Of a stretch of 64,000 bases of DNA, positions 1 to 21,658 are shown one piece after another. The DNA comes from Isoetes taiwanensis (lineage: Eukaryota; Streptophyta; Lycopodiopsida; Isoetales; Isoetaceae), in NCBI GenBank assembly GCA_021234155.1, contig JAJEKV010000034.1, positions 2,602,001 through 2,666,000 of the forward strand, in the 5' to 3' direction. A program made the position numbers and the translations under genes. A model generated the notes under the pieces. That model was not told the DNA's origin. It was given only the letters and a program-made list of their open reading frames with translations, and made no database searches. Position 1 is the stretch's first letter. Every line of letters begins with the position of its first letter.

Positions 1-31
1 TGTATCTTTGTCTTTGGAACGCGTCACATTT

Positions 32-728
32 GGAGACATGTCTACTATAGGTGCCGACAGTTGTGGCCTCCTTACGTGCTTATTTTGCATCTTCAGAAGA
101 AAAATGTTAAAAATCAAAGCGAGCATTTAGTCTTCTTCTTGCAAATTCTCAAATGAGACAGGTTCCTCCACCGGATCTAATTGACAAGGTTTGTTTTGGA
201 AACATAACTCACTGCTATTCTTCTAAGCAAAATCTTTAAACTTGGGATCAAATGGAGGTACCTTAGGCTTTTCTATTTTGGTGAGAACTATATGTTGTGG
301 AAACTTCCGATTTGCAGGTAATTATAATTTAACAGTTATATCATTATGAAGGATTTATGGAATGGTGGTCTAGAATAATATCATATCAGTTCAAAACATC
401 ATTCCTGTGCATGATGTCTTGGCAGATCATGCTGGTCTACATTTTTCCAGGGTAATTCTTAAATCTGTACAATGGAATCGTTATTTCTCATGTTACTCAG
501 CTGGAGACATGTCTACTATAGGTGCCGATAGCTGTGGCCTCCTTGGAAGCCCCTGCATATTTACTGGAATGGCATTATTTGCCATTATTTTGCAATTTGA
601 CGTGCTTACTTTCCATCTTCAGAAGAAAAATGTTAAAAATCAAAGCAAGCATTTAGTCGTCTTCTTGCAAATTCTCAAATGAGACAGGTTCCTCCACCGG
701 ATCTAATTGACAAGGTTTGTTTTGGAAA
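32..728 (+). repeat. Pair of dispersed direct repeats (about 170-225 bp)
   Basis: The stretch at about 32-202 recurs at 503-728. Both copies share the blocks beginning GGAGACATGTCTACTATAGG and ending in GACAAGGTTTGTTTTGGAAA. The second copy has about 55 extra bases in the middle. No protein is recognisable in either copy; the 91-codon frame over the second copy is not conserved in the first. Confidence 0.8.
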
Positions 729-948
729 ATAGACATACAAGCACATGTTTTGTATTTCACAACTGAGTAGTCTAATAATATGAAAAAATGCAGATAAGTT
801 ACCATGTAGGCCTACTCAAACTAGCAGGGCTTCTAGATCTACATGCAGTGCTGCGTAACTTTGAATTGATTCAGTCCCTAATTGATCCAAAGTGTTGTTC
901 TGCCCATGCCATGTCTATTCTCGTCAATTAAAGGATTTGAAGGAAGTC

Positions 949-1147
949 TTCTGCATTTATTAATTGATAATTGTGGCTCTATCAATGGCTGTCATATTTG
1001 AATTGTTCCAGCACCTTGCGATCCTAATCATGCATCATCCATCTTCCTTCTGCATTTATTGATTGATAATTGTGGCTCTATCAATGGCTGTCATATTTGA
1101 ATTGTTCCAGCACCTTGCGATCCTAATCATGCATCATCCATCTTCCT
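949..1147 (+). repeat. Tandem duplication, two units of about 100 bp
   Basis: Two adjacent, nearly identical units run from CTTCTGCATTTATT to CATCATCCATCTTCC. This is a recent local duplication in non-coding sequence. Confidence 0.85.
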
Positions 1148-1149
1148 TT

Positions 1150-3600
1150 AGAACATCTTGGTGGGTGCATTGGACCTTTCAGATAAGAGTTCCATGATTG
1201 ATTTTGCATGATATATGCCAAGGTATCTATCTTATCTTCAATCTTTGTCTTTATTTTACATCGAATCGATCTTCGATGTTGTCTTTATTTTGCATCGAAG
1301 TGATATTTGCCTGGAACAAATCCACATTTTAAGGTTTGGGATACTTCAGATAGGATAGAGTGGACCTAGTTGCAACTTCAGAAGAAATACAAAATGGTAA
1401 AACTTGGATAGACTATTCCAAGTTCTATTTAAAGCCTGAAATTGGATTACAATTCAAATTGTTGTGCATGAGGCTATTTTTCAAGCATGTTTTCCATTTT
1501 GACATCAAAGTGCTTTTTATTTTTCAATTTGACTATCTAGGGAGAATCAAGATGTACACTAAATGTGGCACTTCCTTATAACAAGTCTCTTTTTAAGAAT
1601 ATGTTCTAGTTGTTTTTTTCCTTTTAAATGACATTGTTGTTTCCCATCATTACAAGTGTAGTTTCCATTACAACTTGTGTTTCCTGTAAATTCCATTGGC
1701 AAAGCTTTGACGTAATTATTTAGGCTTTAATGATTCTATTGTAAACTTGAACCTCAATATGAGGATTGGGGATTTGTTTTTACATAGTTAGTAGAAGGTA
1801 TAATTTGAACAACAAAAGAAAAACAAGAAGTTGGCAATTTGTGATCGTCTTTCGTCACATGCATTGGAGATTTTCACTAATGCCCCACTCTAGAGTCCTA
1901 ACATGTGGTTACCACTCTTGGGATACGATGCTAGTTGTCGAAGCAATGTTGTTTAGAATTTAGCAATAACGCCTATATTTTTGTAAATGTTCAACAATCT
2001 GCAAGAATTTCAATGTTGCATTTGATGCTTTTTTAATGCAAAAACAACGTACGCAAATTTTAATATAATGACATTGTTAAAGATTTTAACAATTCTAAAC
2101 CGCATATCAGTTGTTGGAACTCATAGGTTGCCAAACTTGCTAGGGTTTGGGTTCCATGAGGTTTACTGGAATTTATAGGTCGCCAATCTTGCTAGGCTTT
2201 GGATTCCACGAAGTTTAATGCCAAATCCAAAATAAAATATATAGAGGAATATTATTTGATGAATGCCTATTGTAGATGGAAACGCAAATGTGTTGTGCTG
2301 CAAAGTAGCAAAGTAAGTTGAATACCGAGCGGATAAGATTGTGATCATCCATGGGCCATTTGCTAGCATCTATCTGTTCTTTTTAATGAAAGGCAAGGAA
2401 AGGAGCCCCATTTTGCCCTTCATTATGTATTTTTTAACATCTTCTCTAGGAGCAATACCATCATCTTCTCTTGGAGCAATAATAACACCCAAGATAACGT
2501 ATCACAAAATGCCAATTTTCTTATTAATTTTCTCTATTATTGCAAGCTGGGGCACTTGGTGGTAACAATATCAAGACTACTATTCCTTGAAACAAAACAA
2601 TGTCATCATGGGCTTTTTACGTCGACAACACTTGTGATGATCCGAAAGGAATAAATAAATGACTACAAAGAAGTCACTGGAATGGTGCATGATCTAGTGC
2701 CATAGTCCAACACATATGAAACAAAGTTGGTGCTTCGAATAACACTCTTTTGCCAAGTTTGGTTATTCACCTATGAATTCTTCTAATTTAATTCTTGGCA
2801 CCATACTTCTATACTTTGCACGTGCTTATCTTTTATTCCTTACCTCTTTCTTTGCAGAACAAGGCATCAATATATGAACATGAATGTGGTAATATGCCTG
2901 GATTTTCAATTCTTTATCGTGATCCAAATAGCGTGATTCTCTATTTAGTGCAAGCATATGGTTGAACAGTTGGCCCATGGACGTTTCATTTCCTGACTAA
3001 TAATGAGGCTAATTAAAACATAGAGGACTTTCAGAGTGAGGCTTAAAAGTTAAGAAAAAAGGATGGCGAGCATTAAAATTTCAGAGACAACTAAAGTTGG
3101 ATAGTTGTGTCAGATTTATAAGCATGTCCTTAAACCATGCCAAAAGAAGCGTGAAACAAAAAAATCTAGGAATACTCTTGGCCGACAGGTTTTTTGGCCA
3201 ATTGTGGCATCAAATTTGTACTTTTTTTATATTGTTACGATTGCTATGCATAGGTAGATTGGGAGCCAGCACTCAATACTTTGTGATTTACGTATTAGGA
3301 GACCATAATGGAACTCACTTGAATTTAACTTGAACTAATAAAACTTTTATCGCTTCTTCTAACTGCATTCTTGGCACTCAACGTAATAAAATATCCTTGA
3401 TGATAACATCTAGAAGGAAACTACGACAAATTCCTGTAGGGAGAGTTGACAGTACTTTGATTGGCATTCTAATTAATAGGAGTTTGACTAGAGGTTTGAC
3501 AAAAATGGAACCAACAGGTTGACTTGGAGCTTGAGCAGGTATTCGCTGCGAGTAGAACTCCGGCTTTGGTTTCTTTGCTGTAGCTTTCAGTCGACTTCGT
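1150..3600. other. No recognisable gene
   Basis: AT-rich sequence whose open frames are all under about 80 codons, with no recognisable domain and no convincing exon chain. A short motif with CTTGCTAGGNTTTGG recurs near 2135 and 2190. I see nothing else that can be supported. Confidence 0.5.
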
Positions 3601-3624
3601 ATACCCCCTCATAGTACAAATACT

Positions 3625-3732
<108 letters not shown>

Positions 3733-3789
3733 TACAAGAAAATTAATACGTCCTATGACGCATTGTTCCAGTTTTAGCAAGACCCTATA

Positions 3790-4330
3790 GTGCTCTAGAT
3801 AACCAACGATTCTACTGAGATTCTCTTAGATTCTCCTAGATTCTCTTAGAATTTTCTATTTTGATTGAGGTGCTTACCCATGAGCATTTAAAACCTTCTA
3901 AAATAATCTATTTTGGATCTGTGCAATATTTTTAAAACATTTTCTATTTTTAGACTGAGGCGCTATTTTTTTTTTCAAGATTTATATTGTACACCTTTAT
4001 TATGAAACATTTTAGAACATTTTATTGTCGTTCTTTGCAAAATCTTAAAAAAACTCTAAGATTTCATCAAGATTTTCTTAGATTCCCTTATATATTATGA
4101 AGATTCCCTTAGATTCAATTAGATTTTAAGAGATTCCGTTAGACTTGTATATTTTCCTAGATTCTCTTACAATTTATGAGATTTCCTTATATTCCCTTTA
4201 ATTCTCTTGGATTCCCTTACATTCTAGAAATTTCTAGAACATTTTAGAACTTTCTGGAACATTTTGAAAATTTTAAAACATCCTAGAATATTATAGTCTA
4301 TTTTATCTTAATTACAACATTACCCTTAAG
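3790..4330. repeat. Degenerate GATTCT-type satellite
   Basis: Repeated short words of the form AGATTCYYYTAGATTC, with decaying ATTTTAGAAC variants towards the right end. The same satellite occupies 6905-7620, 11455-15000 and, inverted, 40680-41200, 62570-62710 and 63345-64000. No coding potential. Confidence 0.8.
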
Positions 4331-4365
4331 TATTTGAAACATAAATTTTTCATAGAATTAATGCT

Positions 4366-4420
4366 TGGTCTAGTGGTTAGAGTGAGGGGTTTGGGGGGTT
4401 GAGGATCAGGGTTCGAATCC
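4366..4420 (+). ncRNA. tRNA-like SINE head with pol III A and B boxes
   Basis: TGGTCTAGTGG at 4366-4376 matches the internal A box and GGTTCGAATCC at 4410-4420 matches the B box. The spacing is that of a tRNA gene. The flanks do not form a 7-bp acceptor stem, so a tRNA-derived SINE or tRNA relic fits better than a functional tRNA. The 3' side is AT-rich (GTAAAAAATTTTAAAAG). Confidence 0.55.
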
Positions 4421-4439
4421 CCCCAATAATGTAAAAAAT

Positions 4440-4790
4440 TTTAAAAGCCTTTCCTTAAGGAACGAGCATTCAATATGAGCCTTAGGATCTTAGACTCGAT
4501 CAACAATCAAGATCTCACCATATAAAAGCAATATGAGCCGTAGGATCTATTACATATAATTCCCAAAGCCACGTGGACCGTAGGATGATGTGTCCCCAAG
4601 CCACGTGAGCCGTCGGATCTTGGACCGACGGTCAGGATCAGATCAATCTGGACCGTAGGACCGCGGTACACATATTATATGTAAACTCCCAGGCCATCTG
4701 GGCCATAGGATATGTCCCAAACCTACGTGAGCCGTCGGATCTCGAACGGACGGCCGGATAAGCGCAAAACATAAGAACATATATAGATAT
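4440..4790. repeat. Interspersed CCACGTGAGCCGTAGGATCT-like minisatellite
   Basis: Several imperfect copies of a unit containing GAGCCGTMGGATCT and CCACGTG occur within 350 bases. The GGACCG / CGGTCC palindromic style resembles the family B repeats at 31.4 and 52.0 kb. No coding capacity. Confidence 0.6.
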
Positions 4791-4812
4791 ATATATAGAT
4801 ATATATATATAT

Positions 4813-7620
<2,808 letters not shown>

Positions 7621-7639
7621 CCTCCCCAAGAAAGTCGGA

Positions 7640-8080
7640 CCACAAACTAAATTTGAACTAAAGTGAAAGGAGTTGACCTATAGGTGAAGAAGTCAAAGTC
7701 AAAAGTATTAGTCGATGCATGTGTTAAGTCGAGCAAATACATGACAAAAGTAAAAGCTTGTATGTTGGTAGCAAAATAGAAAAAGTTATCACTACGAGAT
7801 TGTAGTTATCCTTGGCATCGATTATGATTAACTCAATGTATACGTCTAATTGTGAGGGATATCTTTGGTGTGTATGCGAGCATTGTGTTAGACAATGATA
7901 TTTTAATGCAACCCCAAGCTAGCGGTGGTTCGCCACAATAGATGTAGTTGCCAAAACAATTCCAATGCATCAGAAACTTGGTGCTACTTTAATTGTTCAT
8001 CTTTTGCATGAACTTTTGCTTGGTCGTCATGGTATATGGTCTTACTTTATAATTTTTGCATGTTGCTCATTAAATCACAT
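7640..8080. other. No recognisable gene
   Basis: Unassigned AT-rich sequence between the satellite and the minisatellite at 8085. No frame above 60 codons with any recognisable feature. Confidence 0.5.
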
Positions 8081-8084
8081 GTGC

Positions 8085-8400
8085 ACATAAGTTGTTTGAG
8101 CAATGCTGGCATATCCTATGTATTCTTGAATGATATGTGCACATAAGCTTGTTTGAGGGGTTGGCATATATGTACTCTTGAATCATATGTGCACATAAGC
8201 TTGTTTGAGCAAAGGTTGGCATATCCTGTGCACTTCAATGTCATGTGCACATGAGCTTGTTTGAGCAATGGTGGCATATACTATGCACTCAAGTTGTTCG
8301 AGGAATGGTGACATACCCTATGCTTCATTCTCCTGGTGGCATATACTATGCACCCAAGTTGTTCGAGGAATGGTGACATACCCTATGCTTCATTCTCCCT
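8085..8400. repeat. Tandem minisatellite, units of about 60-75 bp
   Basis: Imperfect copies built around TGTGCACATAAGCTTGTTTG and GGTGGCATAT. They end in a two-fold repeat of CAAGTTGTTCGAGGAATGG...TATGCTTCATTCTCC at about 8293-8336 and 8350-8397. Copies differ by small indels. Confidence 0.8.
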
Positions 8401-11170
8401 GTGAATATCTTAATAACCCTCTATTTGGCTACTAAAAGCAATTAGCATATGCTGACATAGTTCTTCGTCAACATCACATCTAGCCTTCACATAGTTGAAA
8501 AACAATTGGGGGCACACTTTGACACAAAAAAGAGATTCTAATTATTGTGTGGTTTGCATGCAGCAATCATTTTGCCTTCTTTAATGATGTAAGCCTCACA
8601 ACCTTCTATCAAAAGGAAGAGAATAGAAGATGCGTTTTTTATAATTCGCACTTATTTCCCGATAATGCATCGAATGTATACAATGAAATAACCCATTGTA
8701 GATGAACCCCTGCAGAAAACAGATTGCTTATAACCCCTGTACATCTGAAACCACGGCAGGACAACTTTGGGCGGGAGCAAACCTCTGTCAATGCATTGCC
8801 CATCAACTGCCAAGCCGAGTGCACTTTAATAGCCGAAAAATACCAAGGCTAAGCCCGGATTTTGCAGAAGAAAAAAAAAAACCCAACTATAATGGATCAT
8901 ACGAATCTGGTACCAGAGATGCTCTCATCTGCAGTAACTGTAAAGCTAGCTGCCAATCTCATAGAAACAGTTTACCATTTCCAGTTGTGAGAAAGAACAA
9001 CTCGCCAGTTGAATTCCATGCAATTTCATTCACCTAAAAGTTAAACATGCACTCATGAAACATTTGATATACTGTGAAGGATTGTATTTAAAAAAGTACA
9101 TCACAAGGGAATTTGCGTTTATTTATGGGTTTAAACTTCCAAACATCAACGACAGTTAATTCGTCATCCTGGACCATATTTATGCATAAGTGATAAATCT
9201 ACCAACTGTTTCATGAGGAAGACAGAAGTAAAAAAATTAATTAAAGTGGTTAAGCTCAGAGAAAAGCGAACTTCATGGCTCAAAATCATTAACGAAAACA
9301 AAGACCAAGGCACTTTACATACTGCTACTACCAAAGAATGTGGGTGCCATCCGGTTTAAATGTGATGTTTATATTCTCGCCGCTAAGTTCAACTTGTTGA
9401 GAACACTTTCAGTACCCGATCTGACAAATTAGAGTTATATTTCAAAGTGAAAAGAGCAAACATGTTCCAAAATATGGTCCAGCAACTCCACTTAGAACTT
9501 CCAAATATTCCAAAGAATTTGACTACCGTGTTCAAAACCTCTCCAAAGATAAGCAGCATTCTTTTAGCAATTTTTTATAACATAAATTGTTCAGGAATAT
9601 GGAAGTGTATTAAATCTTGTAGGACAGGACAGCTTAGATTAATGTTGTCAGATTTGTATACAATATAAGCTGCTGTACAATTCCAAGGTTATTCTGGAGT
9701 GACTGACATGCAATGCAATGGTGTACAAATCCAACTCCTAAGCGCATTTGGTCCTCTCCTTTGTCCTTTTGTTAGGCTGATTAATTGTTATACCCTTAAC
9801 TCACGGACCGTATTAATCTAAACCTTGAAAATGGCATGAATAATAATGAAGAGAACAATCTATACTACTCACTCTCAAAGACGCACGGTTTTGTCTCGGC
9901 CTTGCAGTGCAAGCGGTCAAGATGTTTTGGGTCCTAGCAGAGCTGATCCACACTATCGCTTCGCCCCTTCAATTCAAGATCTTTATCTTTTCCTCTACTC
10001 GCATAGCAATAATAAGCAGTTGAGAAGAGTACCGGTATCACTATCTACACATAAGAAAAAAATGAAAGTTCCTGACATAGACTCGTCATGCTTATCTCTG
10101 TTTATAGAAAGACCATTTCTTCCCTCAAGGCCAACCAAAGAAGGAAGAAAGTTCAATAAAGAAAGTTTGTGTGTACCGTGGCGGTTATAACGTATGAGTT
10201 GGATTGTGAAAACCAACAAAGCCTAAGCGCTCGAAATGGGATTTGATTTAAAGCTGGTCAATTATACGGCATGATAGGGCTACCGAACCAAGCTTAGAAG
10301 CAGATATAGATCCAGTCGAACCAACTAGTCGGCTTCATTCTCTGCTTTCAAACAATAAATATCATTTTTGCCAAACCAAGAAGGGAGGATGACCTCTAGT
10401 TCAAGGACGGACCACCACAAAAATGTTTTGGAAGGTTCGTTCGATGTAATAGTTTGCATCCTAGCCTTGGTCGAACATATACAATCTGAAATTAAGAAAC
10501 AAACAAATAGTCTGTGGGGAATAACTTGCCTAAAATGCAAAACCGATTTTGGTTCTTGTCTCACATACGCACGATCCGACCTAAGATTTAACAGATAAAT
10601 CGTTTATGCCAACAAAAAGCCCTGCCAATACAATTGTCATTTGAACCAGCCTGTCATTTGAATTCGATTTGGCGAGCCAGAAGAAAGGAATTTAGCCAAA
10701 ACCAGGATGCGGGAATGAATTTTTTACGGAAGAAAGGATGCCGCTTTTACGTTATGGAGTAATTTTAGCCTCGGCTCTACTTCATCTTCACAACAAAAAC
10801 ACCCCAAAGCGGTTGCAAAGAGAAAAACTCTCAAAATCTCCCTTTAAATCTCCCAAAAGCTCAAAATTTATGCCCTAAATTAAAATCGGCCACAGACATT
10901 CTTCGCCTCGAGCAATCACCTTGTTGCAGGGAGGATCTATCCCACCTCGCCGATTGCAGAACTCGACCATCGCCCAAAATGGTGGCAAGGCAATCAAAGT
11001 CCGCCATAACTCACTCTGCTCGCCCTTCCTGCCGGATTCACCAGTCGGTGACACCTCATCCCATGATGTTATTGCACTTAAAAAATATGTATTTTTTTAT
11101 TATTTAAGGAACCAATCTCATCGTGCCACCTGAATGATCTAGGTCTCCTTATAAATGCGTTAGCATTTCT
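8400..11170. other. Unassigned region, no supported gene
   Basis: The longest frames (111 codons at 8702, 114 at 9846) show no domain, no biased composition and no counterpart elsewhere in the window. A GC-richer stretch at about 10790-11060 could be the 5' region of a minus-strand gene, since ATGs occur there on the minus strand, but no exon chain can be followed. I leave it unannotated. Confidence 0.4.
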
Positions 11171-11279
11171 TGGCACCTTCTCTAGCCCTAAAAATGAGGG
11201 CCAAGATTCAACTGCCCCATATCCAATGGTCCAGGCATGTGGTGCATGCCCCCATGCATGCCCATGCATGCCCCCCATC

Positions 11280-19168
<7,889 letters not shown>

Positions 19169-19173
19169 CAATA

Positions 19174-19252
19174 CCCTACCTCCTACCGGAAGGCAGAGTA
19201 GAACCCTAGAATTAATAAGGACAAGAGGGTCCCTATATTCTAGGGACCCTCT
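19174..19252 (-). promoter_or_regulatory. Conserved 3'-UTR motif and hairpins of element 1
   Basis: A perfect 12-bp inverted repeat (19224-19235 with 19241-19252, 5-nt loop) lies about 20 bases after the ORF2 stop. It is followed on the minus strand by TGCCTTCCGGTAGGAGGTAG, which itself folds (CCTTCC / GGAGG). Element 2 has the same motif at 44421-44441 and an equivalent hairpin with 5-nt loop at 44469-44501. Conservation between diverged elements points to a function, plausibly RT recognition of the 3' end or transcript termination; that role is inferred. Confidence 0.7.
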
Positions 19253-19273
19253 GCCAACTGTACTGAAAGGATC

Positions 19274-21295
19274 TTATCCATAATTCACAAGCACATACCT
19301 GTACTTTCGCAGTTCCATGCGAAGGATCGCAAGGTTGTACTTTAGACCTGGGAATATTCCATTCTTCAGCGTTTTGTTGACGGTATACCAAATATCTTCA
19401 GCTTTGAACCCATTGTTAATGAAATATTGTATTAACTTGTGTAAATCAGAAGCTGCCCGAGCTGGATTATTGTGTACGTACAAGCTGGGTTGAATCTGTG
19501 ATACTATGACATTTCTAGCCATCTGATATGGTCTGCAGCCATTAGCATGACCAAATTTTGATGCTTTGAATGGCAGCTTATCCCTTTTGTCATACTTATA
19601 AGTGTCATATATGCCGTTGGTTGGGTCTGTTACTTCTATGCATATATTGAGGAAGTTGATCATTCTTCCTATGCTCCTGCTGCCACAGCCCATCGGCCAG
19701 TAGACCGTCTCATCTTGGATGGTGAGATGCTTAAGGTTGTAAATGGAATACGGTGCTGCTAACTGCTCGTCCAGTGCCAAGAAACTCCTGATGTGCTTGT
19801 TGTTTATACTTGTGAGGTCATCGATGTACCTAAATGTGTTGCCGAAGGATGCTGCTGTATCCATTTCTCCATTCCTTACCAACCTAAGGATGAATGCTAG
19901 TTCAAACCAGGCAAGGTAAATATTGCACCATGCAGGGCTTGAGGAAAAACCCATCGGAATTCCTTTGGTCTGCTGCCAAAACCTGTTCCCCATCTGTAGA
20001 TAGCAATTCTTTAAAAGCCAAGTGTTCATTCTTATAAAACCAGGTTGGTCAATGCAGTTCCATTTCTTACTTGCTGGCGTATCCATTTTCCATTCCAGAC
20101 GCACATCATTATTGTTCTTGATTTTATACCATACCTTATAGTTACTGTTTTTTGCCTTCTGGTGCTTCCATACCATCTCAGCCACCAGTGCCAGTATTGA
20201 GCAGATGCCTTCATCCCCCTCGATAGGGATGTTCTCATAACATCTAGTAATATCTGCCACAAAAACCTCTGTGATCTTTGCGGGTAAGTTGCATGTTATA
20301 TCATACACCGAGTTAATCATCCAGGAAGCCCTGATCTTTTCCTTCCTGAAGAAATTAAATCTGGCCAGCCTGTTTTCACAAATTTCGGGCCATATCGTGA
20401 TGAAAGTGTTGAGCACTGCAGCTACCAAAGTTGCCAATTGTGAGAAGATAGAGTCACATGCACTGGTAATCCATCTGTAGGTCTGTTTATGTGATTTGTA
20501 GACTGCCAATAAGAATGGTAAGCTTGTACTATTAATTTCCCAGTCACCAATAAAGCCATGAATGGTGCTGCTGATTGCTTTTACTAGTTCCTCCATATTG
20601 CCATTAATTTCCATAAAATCCTCGCTGCCTAATCTCTGCAGGGCTTGCTCCCTAATATGCTTGGGGCAAATAAAGCAGGGATTATTTGCCGCCTTGTCCA
20701 CCCCAGAAATGTACAAATTGCTAGTTAACCAGGCAATGTTCTTTGTTACTGCTTCATCAATGATCGGAAACTTGTTTTGTTTCTTGGAATTAGCCTTTAT
20801 AAACTCTTTAGCCTGCTTGACTGCCGTAGCCATAATCTGCCTCTTTGATTTCAGAATAAAATCCTTATCATACAATCCCAGCAGTCTATATCTATGTATG
20901 TCAAAGAATTGTTCCACAGTCTTAGCCATCTCAGCTTTGAACTTGGTGAGAGTGAAGGGCTTGTCCGGAATGTGATTTAATCCAATCGCAAGCCAATTCC
21001 TAAGGGCATTACTATGCACAATTGTGAGGTCCGTCGTGCGTATATGTCCTATGTCAGGGGAGATGAATCTCTTCAAACTAGGATTATGGCAAGGGCATGG
21101 GGCCTCATTTGATTCAGCAAAAATCAGTTTTGGTTTATACAATAACCCTTTAAGGCTTTCGGTGTAAGACCAACCAAAGGTGGTGTTTTCTATGATTTTC
21201 TCACCCAATTCGCCAAAATCACGGCATACAATCTCTGAAAATGCGTTTTGAAACCTGATTTTATCTACCCCTTTGGAGAAAAATCTGAAATGCAC
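19274..21295 (-). CDS. ORF2 of element 1: Penelope-like reverse transcriptase, 673 codons
   Basis: Predicted RNA-directed DNA polymerase. The fingers region has LPFLLAVYKSHK (about 259-270) and YRWITSAC (273-280). Palm motif A is VFVADITRCYENIP with Asp348, the primer-grip region precedes KGIPMGFSSSPAWCN (444-458, motif B), and motif C is FRYIDDL with Asp492-Asp493. NFLNICIEV and YDKRDKLPF (about 547-576) follow. N-terminal CPCHNPSLKR and the IGHIRTTDL block (about 67-90) are shared with element 2. The listed start is a GTG. There is no ATG before residue 123, and the frame stays open upstream to a TATTAG at 21407, where a 3' splice site is predicted. The protein is therefore probably made as a fusion with ORF1. 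No RNase H, integrase or GIY-YIG domain is visible. RT identity is firm; placement near Penelope-like elements rests on motif style. Confidence 0.9.
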   Translation of the reverse strand: MHFRFFSKGVDKIRFQNAFSEIVCRDFGELGEKIIENTTFGWSYTESLKGLLYKPKLIFAESNEAPCPCHNPSLKRFISPDIGHIRTTDLTIVHSNALRNWLAIGLNHIPDKPFTLTKFKAEMAKTVEQFFDIHRYRLLGLYDKDFILKSKRQIMATAVKQAKEFIKANSKKQNKFPIIDEAVTKNIAWLTSNLYISGVDKAANNPCFICPKHIREQALQRLGSEDFMEINGNMEELVKAISSTIHGFIGDWEINSTSLPFLLAVYKSHKQTYRWITSACDSIFSQLATLVAAVLNTFITIWPEICENRLARFNFFRKEKIRASWMINSVYDITCNLPAKITEVFVADITRCYENIPIEGDEGICSILALVAEMVWKHQKAKNSNYKVWYKIKNNNDVRLEWKMDTPASKKWNCIDQPGFIRMNTWLLKNCYLQMGNRFWQQTKGIPMGFSSSPAWCNIYLAWFELAFILRLVRNGEMDTAASFGNTFRYIDDLTSINNKHIRSFLALDEQLAAPYSIYNLKHLTIQDETVYWPMGCGSRSIGRMINFLNICIEVTDPTNGIYDTYKYDKRDKLPFKASKFGHANGCRPYQMARNVIVSQIQPSLYVHNNPARAASDLHKLIQYFINNGFKAEDIWYTVNKTLKNGIFPGLKYNLAILRMELRKYRYVLVNYG

Positions 21296-21406
21296 AAAAG
21301 ATTTTCCTGATTTCTTCTTGTAAGTTCTAATGGCCCATCTACCTTCAGCATTTTTAATCAGAACTCTAACATTATCCTGTTGTACAACATTACACTCGGT
21401 TAGTAC

Positions 21407-21652
21407 CTAATATTCATTATTCATGTTACCAGTAACTTGGAGGTTCGGAGAGTCAAGCCATCTTCCAATGGCCATGTATGTGCAGAGTTTGCGAGGCCCT
21501 TACCAAAGGGCTACTTTTTGACCAATGGTCAAGTTACTTAGTTAGTTGCATGACAGTCATATGACAACAAGTGAAACCGTATTTTACATCAGCCACTAAT
21601 TAAACTTACTTTAAATGTGCACAAACAGATGATATTGTGACAGTTAACTTAC
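21407..21652 (-). other. Predicted phase-0 intron between ORF1 and ORF2, element 1
   Basis: A donor matching consensus, AAAAAT|GTAAGT, lies six bases after the ORF1 TGA. An acceptor, GAATATTAG|GTACTA, lies just upstream of ORF2. Removing the 246 bases leaves TTC-TGA-AAA-AAT joined in frame to the open 5' extension of ORF2. Element 2 has an intron at the equivalent place with the same phase. Inferred from sequence only. Confidence 0.6.
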
Positions 21653-21658
21653 ATTTTT

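Noticed and set aside
4366-4432. Functional tRNA gene
   Set aside because: No acceptor stem pairing between the flanks and no clear anticodon arm.
8085-8400. CRISPR-like array
   Set aside because: Units are contiguous imperfect tandem copies without unique spacers, in a plant-type context.
8702-9037. 111-codon frame as a gene
   Set aside because: No domain, no homologous copy, no splice context and low-complexity lysines. It is likely chance.
20562-20975. 137-codon plus-strand frame
   Set aside because: It is a shadow of the RT frame on the opposite strand.
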